Source: Conchocele bisecta (taxonomy: Eukaryota; Mollusca; Bivalvia; Lucinida; Thyasiridae). From it: 64,000 nucleotides of DNA. Numbering within the stretch: the stretch's first letter is position 1; each line of letters begins with the position of its first letter. The stretch is taken from contig CM055279.1 in assembly GCA_029237695.1 (NCBI GenBank), positions 23,191,919 through 23,255,918 on the forward strand, written 5' to 3'. The translations under genes and the position numbers were made by a program. This document shows, piece after piece, positions 52,496 to 64,000 of this stretch. Under the pieces are notes generated by a model. That model worked only from the letters and a program-made list of their open reading frames with translations, made no database searches and had not been told where the DNA came from.

Positions 52496-55400
52496 AGGTT
52501 TGAGGAATTTGATTCCTCAAACCTTTTGTTTTCGTTGGTTTTTTTTTTTTCTTTTTATTCAGCCATCGAGACTACAGCCCAAACCGCTGGTCGGATCGAC
52601 TTCAAATTTTGTATACCGATTCGCATCAACAGTGAGACGAGAATAACGCAATAACGCATTCTCATGACGTCAATTTCTACGAAACCGGAAGTGACGTCAT
52701 ATATCATATAATTCCCTATAACTTCCTTATTTTCCAACGGATTTCAAAAATTCTTTTTGAATTGTAAAGCTGCGAGAATTCTCTATCTTCGCTTCGCTGA
52801 CAATATTTGGCTCTCTGCTCAAATGAGAGAGCTATAGACATGTGAAATTGAGAAAAATGAAAAAAATCAACAATTTCAGATTTTTATTTTATTTTAACGG
52901 GTGGTCTTTGAAAACAGTTTCCAATTTGTACAGTAATCTCAGCAACATAATTTTTTGACAGCGTCACGCGAGACATTCATCCGCACAGAAGATGATATTT
53001 TTCAGAGCAATGGCTTGAATAGTTCTGATTCTATTGTCTTTCAAACTTGGACGTTTTTTCAATTTTTCAAATTTGAAATGGTCATAACTTTTTTATTATC
53101 TAACCGATTTCAAATATTTTTTTGCATTAAAAAGCCAACAAAATTCTCTATCTCCGTTTCGCTGGTAGTTTTTGGCTATCTGCCCAAATGAGAGAGTTGT
53201 AGGCATTTGAAGTTTTTAAAAAAAATTGAAATGGTCATAACTTCCTTATTATTCAACCGATTTCAAATATTTATTTTGCATTAAAAAGCCAATAAAATTC
53301 TCTATCTCCAATTCGCTGGTAGTTTTTAGCTATCTGCTCAAATGCGCGAGCTACATGCATTTGAAGTTTGAGAACGAGCATATAAACTTAGCCGCCTAGA
53401 ACAGTGTGTACAGCTGACAAACTTCGAGGTGGAGGCCAGACAGGTATGGTGGGCTGTATCAGACACTGGTTTTATATACGAACTGACATGCTGTGAGTGC
53501 TTTAGAATCGTCTTAACTTCAATGTCAGACTAGGGGTTAACGGTACACATTTCGTAGAACGTTATATAATGAAAAATGCTTAGAATAGTCAAGCGATTCT
53601 GAAAATACAAAACTTTTTTTTTCAATTTCATTGGAATTGCATCAAATTAGGTTTGAGGAATTTGATTCCTCAAACCTTTTGTTTTCGTTGGTTTTTTTTT
53701 TCTTTTTATTCAGCCGTCGGGACTACAGCCCAAACCGCTTGTCGGATCGACTTCAAATTTTGTATGCCGATTTGTATCAACTGTCAGACGAGAATAACGC
53801 AATTTTCAGAATTCTCATGACGTCACTTTCCACGAAACCGGAAGTGACGTCATATATCATATAATGTCCTATAACTTCCACATTTTTCAACCGATTTCAA
53901 AAATTCTTTTTTGTATTCGAAAGCTGCGAGAAATCTCTATCTTCGTTTGCCTGGCCGTTATTGGCTATCTGCTCAAATGAGAGAGCTATTGACATGTGAA
54001 GTTGAGAAAAATGAAAAAAAATCAACAATTTCGGATTTTCTTTTTTATTTTAACAGGGTGGTCTTCGAAAACAGTTTCCAATTTGTACAGTAATCTCAGC
54101 AACATAATTTTTTGACAGCGTGACGCGGGACATTCATCCGCACAAAAGATGATACTTTTCAGAGCTATAGCTTGAAGAGTTCCGATTCTATTGCCTTTCA
54201 AACTTGGACGTTTTTTTTTCAATTTTTCAAATTTGAAATGTTCATAACTTTGTTATTATTATCGAACCGATTTCAAATATTTTTTTTCCATTAAAAAGCC
54301 AACAAAATTCTCTATCTCCGCTTCGCTGGTAGTTTTTGGCTATCTGCCCAAATGAGAGAGTTGTAGGCATTTGAAGTTTGGTTCTTTCATTTTTTTAAAT
54401 TTGAAATGGTCATAACTTTTTTATTATTCAACCGATTTCAAATATTTTTTTTCCATTCCATTAAAAAGGCAATAAAATTCTCTATCTCCGCATCACTGGT
54501 AGTTTTTAGCTATCTGCTCAAATGAGAGAGCTACATGCATTTGAAGTTTGACAGAGTCACGTTAAATCACACAGTAACAATATAAACAATTTTCATTTTA
54601 TATACGAACCGACATGCTGTGAGTGCTTTAGAATCGTCTCAACTTCAATGTCAGACTAGGGGGTTAACGGTACACATTTCGTAGAACGTTATATAATGAA
54701 AAATGCTTAGGATAGTCAAGCGATTCTGAAAATACAAAACTTTTTTTTTCAATTTCATTGGAATTGCATCAATTTTTTTTGAGTTTCATATGTTTTCGTC
54801 ATTGGCAATGTCTTCTAATCACTTTGCCAGTGTACGTTTGTCAGTACATCAAGCCTCAAACCGTTGATGCAGCTTCAGCTGCTCTAGTTTATTAGGTTTG
54901 AGGAATTTGATTCCTCAAACCTTTTGTTTTCGTTGGTTTTTTTTTTCTTTTTTTTCTTTTTATTCAGCCGTCGAGACTACAGCCCAAACCGCTGGTCGGA
55001 TCGACTTCAAATTTTGTATACCGATTCGCATCAACAGTGAGACGAGAATAACGCAATTTTCAGAATTCTCATGACGTCACTTTTTACGAAACCGGAAGTG
55101 ACATCATATATCATATAATTCCCTATAACTTCCACATTTTTCAACCAATTTCAAAAATTCTTTTTGTATTCGAAAGCTGCGAGAAATCTCTATCTTCGCT
55201 TGCCGGACCGTTATTGGCTATCTGCTCAAATGAGAGAGCTATTGACATGTGAAGTTGAGAAAAATGAAAAAAATCAACAATTTCGGATTTTTATTTTATT
55301 TTAACGGGTGGTCTTTGAAAACAGTTTCCAATTTTTACAGTAATCTCAGCAACATAATTTTTTGACAGCGTCACGTGGGACATTCATCCGCACAGAAGAT

Positions 55401-56170
55401 GATATTTTTCAGAGCAATGGCTTGAATAGTTCTGATTCTATTGTCTTTCAAACTTGGACGTTTTTTCTCAATTTTTCAAATTTGAAATGGTCATAACTTT
55501 TTTATTATCTAACCGATTTCAAATAATTTTTTTCCATTAAAAAGCCAACAAAATTCTCTATCTCCGTTTCGCTGGTAGTTTTTGGCTATCTGCCCAAATG
55601 AGAGAGTTGTAGGCATTTGAAGTTTTTAAAAAAAATTGAAATGGTCATACTTCCTTATTATTCAACCGATTTCAAATATTTTTTTTGCATTAAAAAGCCA
55701 ATAAAATTCTCTATCTCTAATTCGCTGGTAGTTTTTAGCTATCTGCTCAAATGCGCGAGCTACATGCATTTGAAGTTTGAGAACGAGCATATAAACTTAG
55801 CGCCTAGAACAGTGTGTACAGCTGACAAACTCGAGGTGGAGGCCAGACAGGTATGGTGGGCTGTATCAGACACTGGTTTTATATACGAACTGACATGCTG
55901 TGAGTGCTTTAGAATCGTCTCAACTTCAATGTCAGACTAGGGAGTTAACGGTACACATTTCGTAGAACGTTATATAATGAAAAATGCTTAGGATAGTCAA
56001 GCGATTCTGAAAATACAAAACTTTATTTTTTCAATTTCATTGGAATTGCATCAATTTGTTTTGAGTTTCATATCTTTTCGTCATTGGCAATGTCTTCTAA
56101 TCACTTTGCCAGTGTACGTTTGTCAGTACATCAAGCCTCAAACCGTTGATGCAGCTTCAGCTGCTCTAGT
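52496..56170. repeat. 1.2-kb unit in three tandem copies
   Basis: Copies start at 52496, 53649 and 54894 with the palindrome AGGTTTGAGGAA, TTTGATTCCTCAAACCT. Each then has AACCGCT.GTCGGATCGACTT, AAACCGGAAGTGAC.TCATAT, TTTTGACAGCGT.ACG and a set of two or three internal sub-repeats built around AACCGATTTCAAATATTTTT and AATTCTCTATCTCCGCTTCGC. Copies 2 and 3 end with TCATTGGCAATGTCTTCTAA, absent or shortened in copy 1. No convincing protein is encoded. Confidence 0.85.
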
Positions 56171-58847
56171 TATTATTATGTTCAATGTTGCCAGCGAGGG
56201 GATGAGCTTCGTTTAACGATGCCATTTCTTGTTCCAGTATCATATCTCCTTAATGGACTTTAATAGTGCTTGATATATTTCCTCTTTCACATTCAATCAC
56301 AGGACATATCAGATGATATGATGTTATTTGTGGGCAGGCTAATTCATGCGCTGTGCACAAGAACACGCAGTCATTTATATAGTGATCCATTTAGGCCCTG
56401 TGTGCGTTAGTGTTGTCGGTACCATCCGGGCGCACCAAAGCTTTCTGGTGCCAATGTGTTTAGACATATATACTGTATATATTTCCGCCACGCATGCTAG
56501 ACTTTTCAAAGTAGTAGCTTAAGCCCATTAATTTGCATTGAAGGCCGCCAGTGAAAAAAACATCGTCTACCGTAGGATATATATTATATTGTGGAACCAA
56601 TATTAGAAGTGCCATATTGGCTCATCTTATTTATTTAATAGCTAATACATTACCGAATATATAACAATCGATATTAACCTGAACCGAGCTTGTACAAATT
56701 CAAGTACAATGTGACTAAACATAATATTATATACTCTATAAATTCCCGCATGATAGACCTCCAGAAGTAGTAGCTTAAGCCTAGTAATTTGCATCAACAA
56801 GATGGCCGCCAACTACTTTACTACATGTAGGGGCATTTCGTGTTATGGAAGCAGTTTTAAAATTACAAATACCCATACACTTCAGGTATGTAATACTTCA
56901 CAGACGACTAAATGTGTATCAATCCATTTTATTAGGAATCTGATGTACAGAAACCAACATGTCCGCCATTTTACACGAATTCTATTAATTATTTAAATAA
57001 ACAGGTCAAGGTCCCATACTTAGTCTCTTTACAAAACTTAACATCAGAGAAATATGTTATAACTTATTTCTTTCATCGAAAAGTATTAATAGTACAATAC
57101 AATACAATACGTTTTATTCAGTGAATTAGGCCATAGGCCCATAACACATAACAAGTAGAATACAATTTTAAACAAGCGCCAAATCTACTACATGTATCGA
57201 TAGTGCCTGCATGTATTCCTCTAAGGTTCTACTGTCATGCTGTGACAAATCCCCGCTGATCTCGAGGTCAAGATCACATCTTAGTCTCTTTGCAAAACTC
57301 GGATCTGCTTCACATTTCACACGCGCATTGCTTCAATGGAAATCTACCACTTACTGACCAATCTAGTTTTTTTTCTTCATAATATTAAATGTTATCAACA
57401 TTTAAGAATGAACATTCTTTTTATTTCGTGAAATTTGGGTCAAATATTGATTTCATTACGAAAACTGAGTTCTCTATGGGAATTTAACATGGGGGAAAAA
57501 GAAGTGGAGAACCTGAAGGAGGAGTCGTAAAACGAAACATTTTGGAAATTGATTCTGAACCCTAGCTATATAGCTTGGAAATGATCTAACTAAGAAAACA
57601 AAAGTTACATTTTGAAAATCGGTCCACTATTTCTGAAATTAGAAAGATTTCCCCATCATGCCCATGTTAAAATATTTTTTGCGCAATAAAATCAATATTG
57701 AACCAAATGTCATGAAATAAAAAGTAGGTTCATTCTTAAATTTTGCTATTATTTAATATTAATGAAAACAATATTGCATTATTATATAGCCATACAATTT
57801 GGTCATGTTTCGTGAAACAGACTAGTTTTCGTCGCACGTAGTTGGTGTCAAAAAGTGAACCTGATGAAATGTTTGCTATAGTCTTCGGAAATATGTTTAT
57901 ATGACAGACTATGAGACATAGTACAACAAACACATTGGTACCATGCGTTTTGGTCACATTCGTGGCGTCCATCTTGAATTTAAAAATGGCTACCAATCTT
58001 GACCCATATCCTCTTTTTGTCAAAAGAATAAACATATTTTCGACCACAATTTAGTCAAGTTATTTATGGAACATATTATAAAATGAAATAGTAACATTTC
58101 TGTTCAATAACAGACAATTTATGTGGAACAATTATTTGTGCATACTATAACAAAATTCAGAATGGCCGCCATAACAATACATTTTGAGTTATTTTCAATT
58201 GAGCACAAGCAATTTCGTTGGAAATGGGTTATTATCTACAGAAGCATGCAGTAAATGAAACGTTTCATTGCACACTGTATCACTATGTCACATAATGGAA
58301 TTAGAGTGTTGTTTATATCAGTGATTCTATATTTTATGTTTTATCTTGGTGCCGTTTTTCTAGTTTCGAGGTAGAACCAATAATTCATTAAACTGTGTTT
58401 ATTCCATTGGATGACAGTCCAGGTGTTACATTTATAATAATATAGCCAATTGTTCTCGTCATTTTATATATTTTATTTCCACTTCAGGGGACCAGGGGTC
58501 TCAGAAACGTCATTTCCGCTACGTACATTTACATGACGTAAATATAGCTTTACATTTACATTTTGTTCATTTCAACGACATAAAACATAAAACTGAAGGG
58601 GCATCTATTAAGAAAAGTGTCAATAATATGGTAAGCTAATTGTATTAGTTTGAAACAGAGCAATTTAGTAGCAAGTCGTGGAATTTCTCATTTATGGTAA
58701 CCCAACAACATGTATTTAATACGAATCAGTAAAGTTAAACAAAACAAAATAGCCTGGCAAGTAACAGAATGCCGTGTTTTACCACATGTACCAAACATCG
58801 TTATAAATCTGCATTTAATTAATAGAACAGCCTCCAAAAATATGGGC
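56171..58847. other. Unassigned AT-rich DNA
   Basis: 56187-56255 repeats the 51424 flank (GATGAGCTTCGTTTAACGAT). An ATACAATACA run with GAATTAGGCCATAGGCCCAT near 57090-57150 may be a retroelement tail. Otherwise nothing recognised. Confidence 0.4.
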
Positions 58848-59240
58848 GTAACGGAAATGATTTATGTAACGGTAATGACAAAATGTAACGGTAATGACTC
58901 TCCATTTATTTAAAATACTAATACAGCATATATAACAAACATATTTATACTTTGCATATGCTGTACAATATAACTTCAAGTTAATGTTTACTTTTAATGT
59001 GATTGCCAATAGAAACCCACACTCATCGAAGCTGTGTCTGTTTTTTGTTGTTCCAGAGCTTTTACTAATTAAATCCCGATATATAAATGGTGTATGTCTG
59101 AATAAATGTGCCATTACTGACCGACAACTGATGGGACATGGTTTATATCTAATTGACGCATGAACTGACTGGTTAGTATGGTAATTTATCATTGCCGTTA
59201 CACGATCGTCATTACCGTTACACACTTTTGTAACGGAAAT
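58848..59240. mobile_element. Element with inverted arrays of GTAACGGTAATGA
   Basis: The left edge carries three tandem copies of GTAACGG.AATGA (58848-58900). The right edge has CATTGCCGTTACA and TCATTACCGTTACA in the opposite orientation followed by GTAACGGAAATGACCGTAACG (59190-59255). The arrangement of subterminal repeats resembles a non-autonomous DNA transposon. Confidence 0.55.
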
Positions 59241-60833
59241 GACCGTAACGATAATGATTTTTCTTTAAAAACTCCCATTTTTCACCCCTCTGTATACAAC
59301 GCAACATGAAGGTAGAATATGCAAATACAACGTTGTAAGTGTGTCTGTCCACCCATTTTCGTTTCAGCCGACCTATATACATATGGACATGTATAAACAC
59401 AGAACGGTAATGATGCAGGTAATGTGTAACCTTAAAATTATGAATATAGACCGGCCTCGTTCTCGGCAATGACTTAAGTTGTATTACCACCGTGTTTATT
59501 TATAAATTGCGCGCGCATAAACAGTGTTCATTGCATTAGTAGCTGAGAGTAGGAAAGGGAGGTTACTCTGATTTTACATTTTTTGTTCAGCGTAACGGTC
59601 ATGATTCGATTTCTAGGGACAGATACATTAACGTCAGTATTTTTCACAACAAAAGGCACATTTATTGCAGAATAAGTTTAATGTAAATGTTAAACTATTT
59701 TAATTCAGCTGCAATGTATAATAAAGTACAAATGGACAAGATTTGAGAATTACGGACTTGTAAACTGTGCTGATTGATGACCGGGACATGCCCATTTGGT
59801 GCACCACACGTATGCCAACAACAGAAAATAATAACAAAACACCATAACTGGAATTGTAAATACTGTTTTCTTAATGGATTGGTATTATACATAGTTTCTT
59901 TACTGAAAGAAATAATAATTTCCTTATAAATTGTGTAATTTGTCAGTAAATTAAACCGGGACACCAGATGTACATAAATTATAGAATCACTGATATACCG
60001 TTTTAATCAAACAGTTAATCAAGAGAATAACATCGGTTTGGACTACAAATGTGGCTGGTTATGTGTGATTGTGTTGCAATAGTGTGTGGTAAGGCAATGT
60101 TGTTCAATGACACAGATAAGTATTATATACCTGTAAAATGCCCTACTCCCAGAATGGTTCAGCTGTGTGAATTTGGCATGTGGTCTGGTCTGCGATTTGG
60201 GAGTAAGACAGCGAGCACATGGCCTGGGCTGACCTCTGGTGACCCCTCTCCCAGAACCCCATCATGCATGGTCAAGCCTCATTGGTCATTACCTGTATGG
60301 TGGCAAACTCGGCCATGCATGCAATGATTTACAGTTTAGAGTGTTGCTGTTATTAATATACAACACAAGTAAATAGTAGCTATGTGCACCAACTAACATT
60401 ACAACAATATTTAATGAACAAATATATTAGTCACATTTGTATGCCATAACATTTATGTCTGTCATTTTCAAAATAGCTGTCATATTTAGTATACGTGCCC
60501 CAACTGGGTACCTGCATTTTAAATAAGCAATATCATTATTTGAGAGCACAGGCAGAAAATGTGATGGAATATATGGGTTTGACTATGCAATATTGATATT
60601 GGTATCATATTTAACCATGACTCTCCACATGACAAATCATATGACACATTCCTATAGCATACACACCCTGTACAAGGACAATTTTGTTCGTGTAACGAAC
60701 ACTCTGTTGGTCAACACTAATGCACATTTATTTATATGTATGGCCTCTAAATGTATTGAGTTTCATTGTTAATGACAGTCTTATAACAGGCGATATCAGT
60801 AGCCTATTTCACCAACATTGCAAAGTATAGTTA
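59241..60833. other. Unassigned DNA
   Basis: A further GTAACGGTCATGA word occurs at 59593. No gene or repeat otherwise seen. Confidence 0.4.
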
Positions 60834-61074
60834 TCTAGCAAAGTCTACTTTGAGGGAGAAATTTTAAATCTAAGGATAAATTTATTAATTGTTATTATAC
60901 TGAATGTATTACATTATCACAGCCATTTTGGCTTTCATAATGTAATACATTCAGTATAATAATGCTGCATACTTGTAATCATCAAATATATGTAGTCGTC
61001 GTTCTATATGATATATAATTATGCATTTCGGGAAAAATAAATGATTACTCCCTCAAAGTATACTTTATTAGATA
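60834..61074. mobile_element. Foldback element with inner perfect hairpin
   Basis: Outer ends TCTAGCAAAGTCTACTTTGA and its mirrored CTCAAAGTATACTTTATTAGA enclose an inner hairpin in which ATTATACTGAATGTATTACA is repeated in inverted form after about 25 bases (60895-60962). Confidence 0.7.
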
Positions 61075-64000
61075 TTAAAGTATGAATCCTTTTTATAAAA
61101 TTATAAACGGAAATCTTAAAATACACCAAGTTACAGTTTGCCATATATGGTCATTGTTGTTGTTGTAGATTTTTTTACGCCGCACGAGCGTTACATGTAC
61201 ACAAACCGCGGTGCAGTTGACTGCCAGCCAAAATGTGCTATTTTAATTTTGCTCCCTAATCTATAATATTGCATTTTTTTAATCAAACTTAATTACATTC
61301 ATCTTTTGAAATCGACCTTCATTTAGCTTTCATGAGTATAATTAAACAGATCACAGTGTACAAGCTATAGTTGTTCAGCTAACTGAACGAGGATGGGTAT
61401 ACGCGCACAGGCATTCGGCGTGTTTCGGCTTTCATCGGTATAACTCTATATATGTACGGGTCCCGGGTCGTTTCGCCCCGATTACCCGTTCGCACCGGGT
61501 CGGTTCGCATATGTACGCGTAGTTATGTGGGTGGGGTATCTACATAACAATACTATTTGTACATCAACTTGATACATATTTTTGGGGGTATTTTTATACA
61601 GGATCTAACATACGTGATGTTTGTTCATGGGTATCTATTTTTAAGAGTTTAATTACTAATATCATAAGAAACGAGGCTAAGCCGAGTTTTTTTATGAAAT
61701 CAGTAAATGATATTATAAATATCATATTAAATATAAGCCATCACTCACTATATCCCCCTGCATGTTGATGGGTAGAACAGTTTTGGATTTTTATCATCAA
61801 TGATGTTTTCGTTCTATAGCTGTGTCATGCCCAAGGTCAAGGCCAAACCAGTTGGAAATTATTTGTTGGTCAAACAAGGATTGAGAGAGCACCGGTATAT
61901 GTCTCTCAAATCAAGCAGCAACTAGGGATATTTGTGAGCCCCTGCAGCTCACTTGCTCTAGTTTTAAGGTTACTAGTGTTGATATAAGCGTGATATTTAA
62001 CATGTTCATAACATTTATCCTGGTTTTACAATACTAAACACTGATGCCTAAAATGAAACTAATTATTGAATATATCACTATTACCCATATGTTCAGCAAC
62101 ATATTGGTCGGTATATTTATACCCGCCTGTCCGCAACGGACTGGTCCACTGTCCGCGGTCCGCAGATGTATTCCGTGCTTTATACTTACCCCTCACAACG
62201 AGATTTTGCGCGAGTTGAAATTGTTGTAGCAACAAACAGGTTCTTGGAAGGAAGAGCAAGAGGTTGAATGCACATCTTTATTGTGAAATCCAAACGTGTT
62301 CACGTCGTCCCATATAGTATATGATATTGTTACATGCGCAAATAAATTTGACTGATTCAGATTATTTGTTTGTTGCATCTAGCATGTCTTATTGGAGTGG
62401 TAGTCGATAGTAACCAATACTCGGACAATTGTAAGATGCTGGTGTTATTTGTAACAAGCAGGGGCGGATCCAGCATTTGGGGAACGGGTGGAGTTGTCCT
62501 ATTTTCGAGCTCCACAGAGTGAAGCGAGTATGCTTGGGGTGGGGCGTCCGGGGGCATGCCCCCCAGGACAAATTTTGAAATCTAGATGTCCTGTGTTTTG
62601 CGGCATTTAAATTCAGACTCCAACTGGTGGTAAATTGTGATCAATATACTTCCAAAAAAGATACAGTTACAGTTGGGGGAAATACTGTAATAAAATGGAA
62701 GTTGGATCAAACAAATAAACACAGAAACTGATGAATGTTGAATATGTACTGGTAGAGAAATGGATTATAACGTTGGATTACCGCGAAGACTGGTCCTGCC
62801 ACTATAGAGTATCCTGTACTGTCCATAATTTGGGGTTCCAACAATCTAAAAAACTTGTGTATTAAATAATTGAGTTGAAACATAGAATAACTATTTACCT
62901 GCAAATAAAACCAATCTTCTGTTTGTATATTACGTTTACTTGCTTCTAGTTGCAGCCTGTAACTCTGACCCTCTCGTACCGTAATACCAGAGTTACAGTT
63001 CCTCCCACAGCATTCCCCTGCAGAGTGGCGAATCAAGATATGATTCACACTTTAGATAGTATTATGATTTTTTAAAAATAACTTTCAATTGAAATCTGTG
63101 TTAGAATTAGGAAACTAATATAAACTAATACTAAGTAATTTGTATACGCCCGTTTGAAAAAACTAACTGGCTTCAAAAGCATGGAAAAAAGCAAATGTTT
63201 ACATGTAAATACTCATGTGTGCCAAATGGATGCCATCACTGACAGCCGACAACGGTCGAGACCTCTGACCCTGTGACGTCACAAGCACTTCTGGTGCAGG
63301 TGCTCGATTGGAAAACACCACAAATTGTGTCTGCATTATGTACAATTGCTTTCAAGTGCTCCTGCAGCCTTTGGGTTCAAACAGTTCCCTCGTGCCACGT
63401 CAAACGTTTACCCATGGCTGCACATTGTCGAACCATATAGCTGTTTACTCATTTTCAGTCATTTTCTCAACAATCCCTTGGTCTATGTACATGAAACTGA
63501 TACAACTTCCTTCATGCATCATTCATGACAACCCACCCACAATTAATCTGGACTTTCATGTCCTTAGCCTATATTTTCTGCAATTTTATGCACTTAAATC
63601 TTTACATTTGATTCATTTTCTAAAAAAAACCATTGGCCTATATTCACTAAACTTGGATACAGCTTATTTCATGTCACTCACCACAGCCCACCCAGAATCC
63701 ACCCATCCGTCAATGTATCCACCTACATTTGCCACTCGAATTACATATTTTATGCTCTTAAATCTTGGTTAATGTTTACTTCCGAGTAACATTCTCAACA
63801 ACCCGTTGGCTCAAAAACCCTTGGTATATTTTAACGAAACTTGGACACAACTTCTTTCTTACTTTCTCTCACCACAACGCACCCATAATCCATCTGCTCA
63901 TCAGTCATTGAACTATTTTTTTTAGGCTTGAATTACTTAGAAATTGTATGCTGTTAACCGTTAAACCGCTATCTTAATTTTTTGTCGTCTGCTGTTTATT
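61075..64000. other. Unassigned AT-rich DNA to the window end
   Basis: No gene supported. GGGGCGGATCCAG near 62461 is a motif common at transposon ends, but no partner lies in the window. The 63308-63772 frame has no recognisable domain. Confidence 0.4.

Noticed and set aside
55617..55940. 107-codon frame in the third 1.2-kb unit
   Set aside because: The corresponding segment of the other units is frameshifted or interrupted, so it is repeat sequence rather than a conserved gene.
62458..62580. GGGGCGGATCCAG as the end of a DNA transposon
   Set aside because: The inverted partner end is not in the window, so no element can be delimited.

Overview
The window looks like animal nuclear DNA, most likely from a marine mollusc and plausibly a bivalve. 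It is AT-rich and packed with MITEs, foldback elements, tRNA-derived SINE pieces, minisatellites and fossil retrotransposons. The only host gene I can support is a split plus-strand gene with phase-matched GT..AG introns.

Layout. 1-11.4 kb: MITE families A and B, foldbacks, SINE fragments, a tandem array, and a nearly complete but internally deleted Ty1/copia element at 8880-11365 with 203-bp LTRs, a GTTGT target duplication, a tRNA-Met-type primer site and a purine tract. 11.67-13.6 kb: about 51 copies of a 38-bp satellite. 13.9-15.4 kb: a decayed LINE. 15.4-24.8 kb: repeats and unassigned DNA. 24.8-48.9 kb: four exons of a glycosyltransferase family 92 (GT92, DUF23) gene at 24839-25476, 27247-27413, 27834-28063 and 48667-48913. 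49-64 kb: more foldbacks and MITEs, a 1.2-kb unit present three times (52.5-56.2 kb), and unassigned AT-rich DNA.

The most notable object lies in the 20.6-kb last visible GT92 intron. It is a compact, GC-richer, intronless block (34.58-46.81 kb) of about twelve tightly packed genes, read as an endogenous DNA virus or Polinton/Maverick-like element. It carries a retroviral-type integrase, a protein-primed family B DNA polymerase with SAP-like and C2H2 finger regions, an A32/FtsK-type packaging ATPase, a candidate major capsid protein, and six to eight uncharacterised, partly membrane-spanning small proteins. The copy is dead: polymerase, integrase, ATPase and capsid candidate all carry stops or frameshifts, while several small genes and one 320-residue protein remain open. 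I see no adenovirus-type protease gene and could not find terminal inverted repeats by eye.

In an intact relative the integrase would insert the DNA, the polymerase copy it, the ATPase fill capsids, and the small proteins add minor virion or membrane functions. Family names rest on motifs and recall of families, not on a search; functions of the small proteins are unknown.
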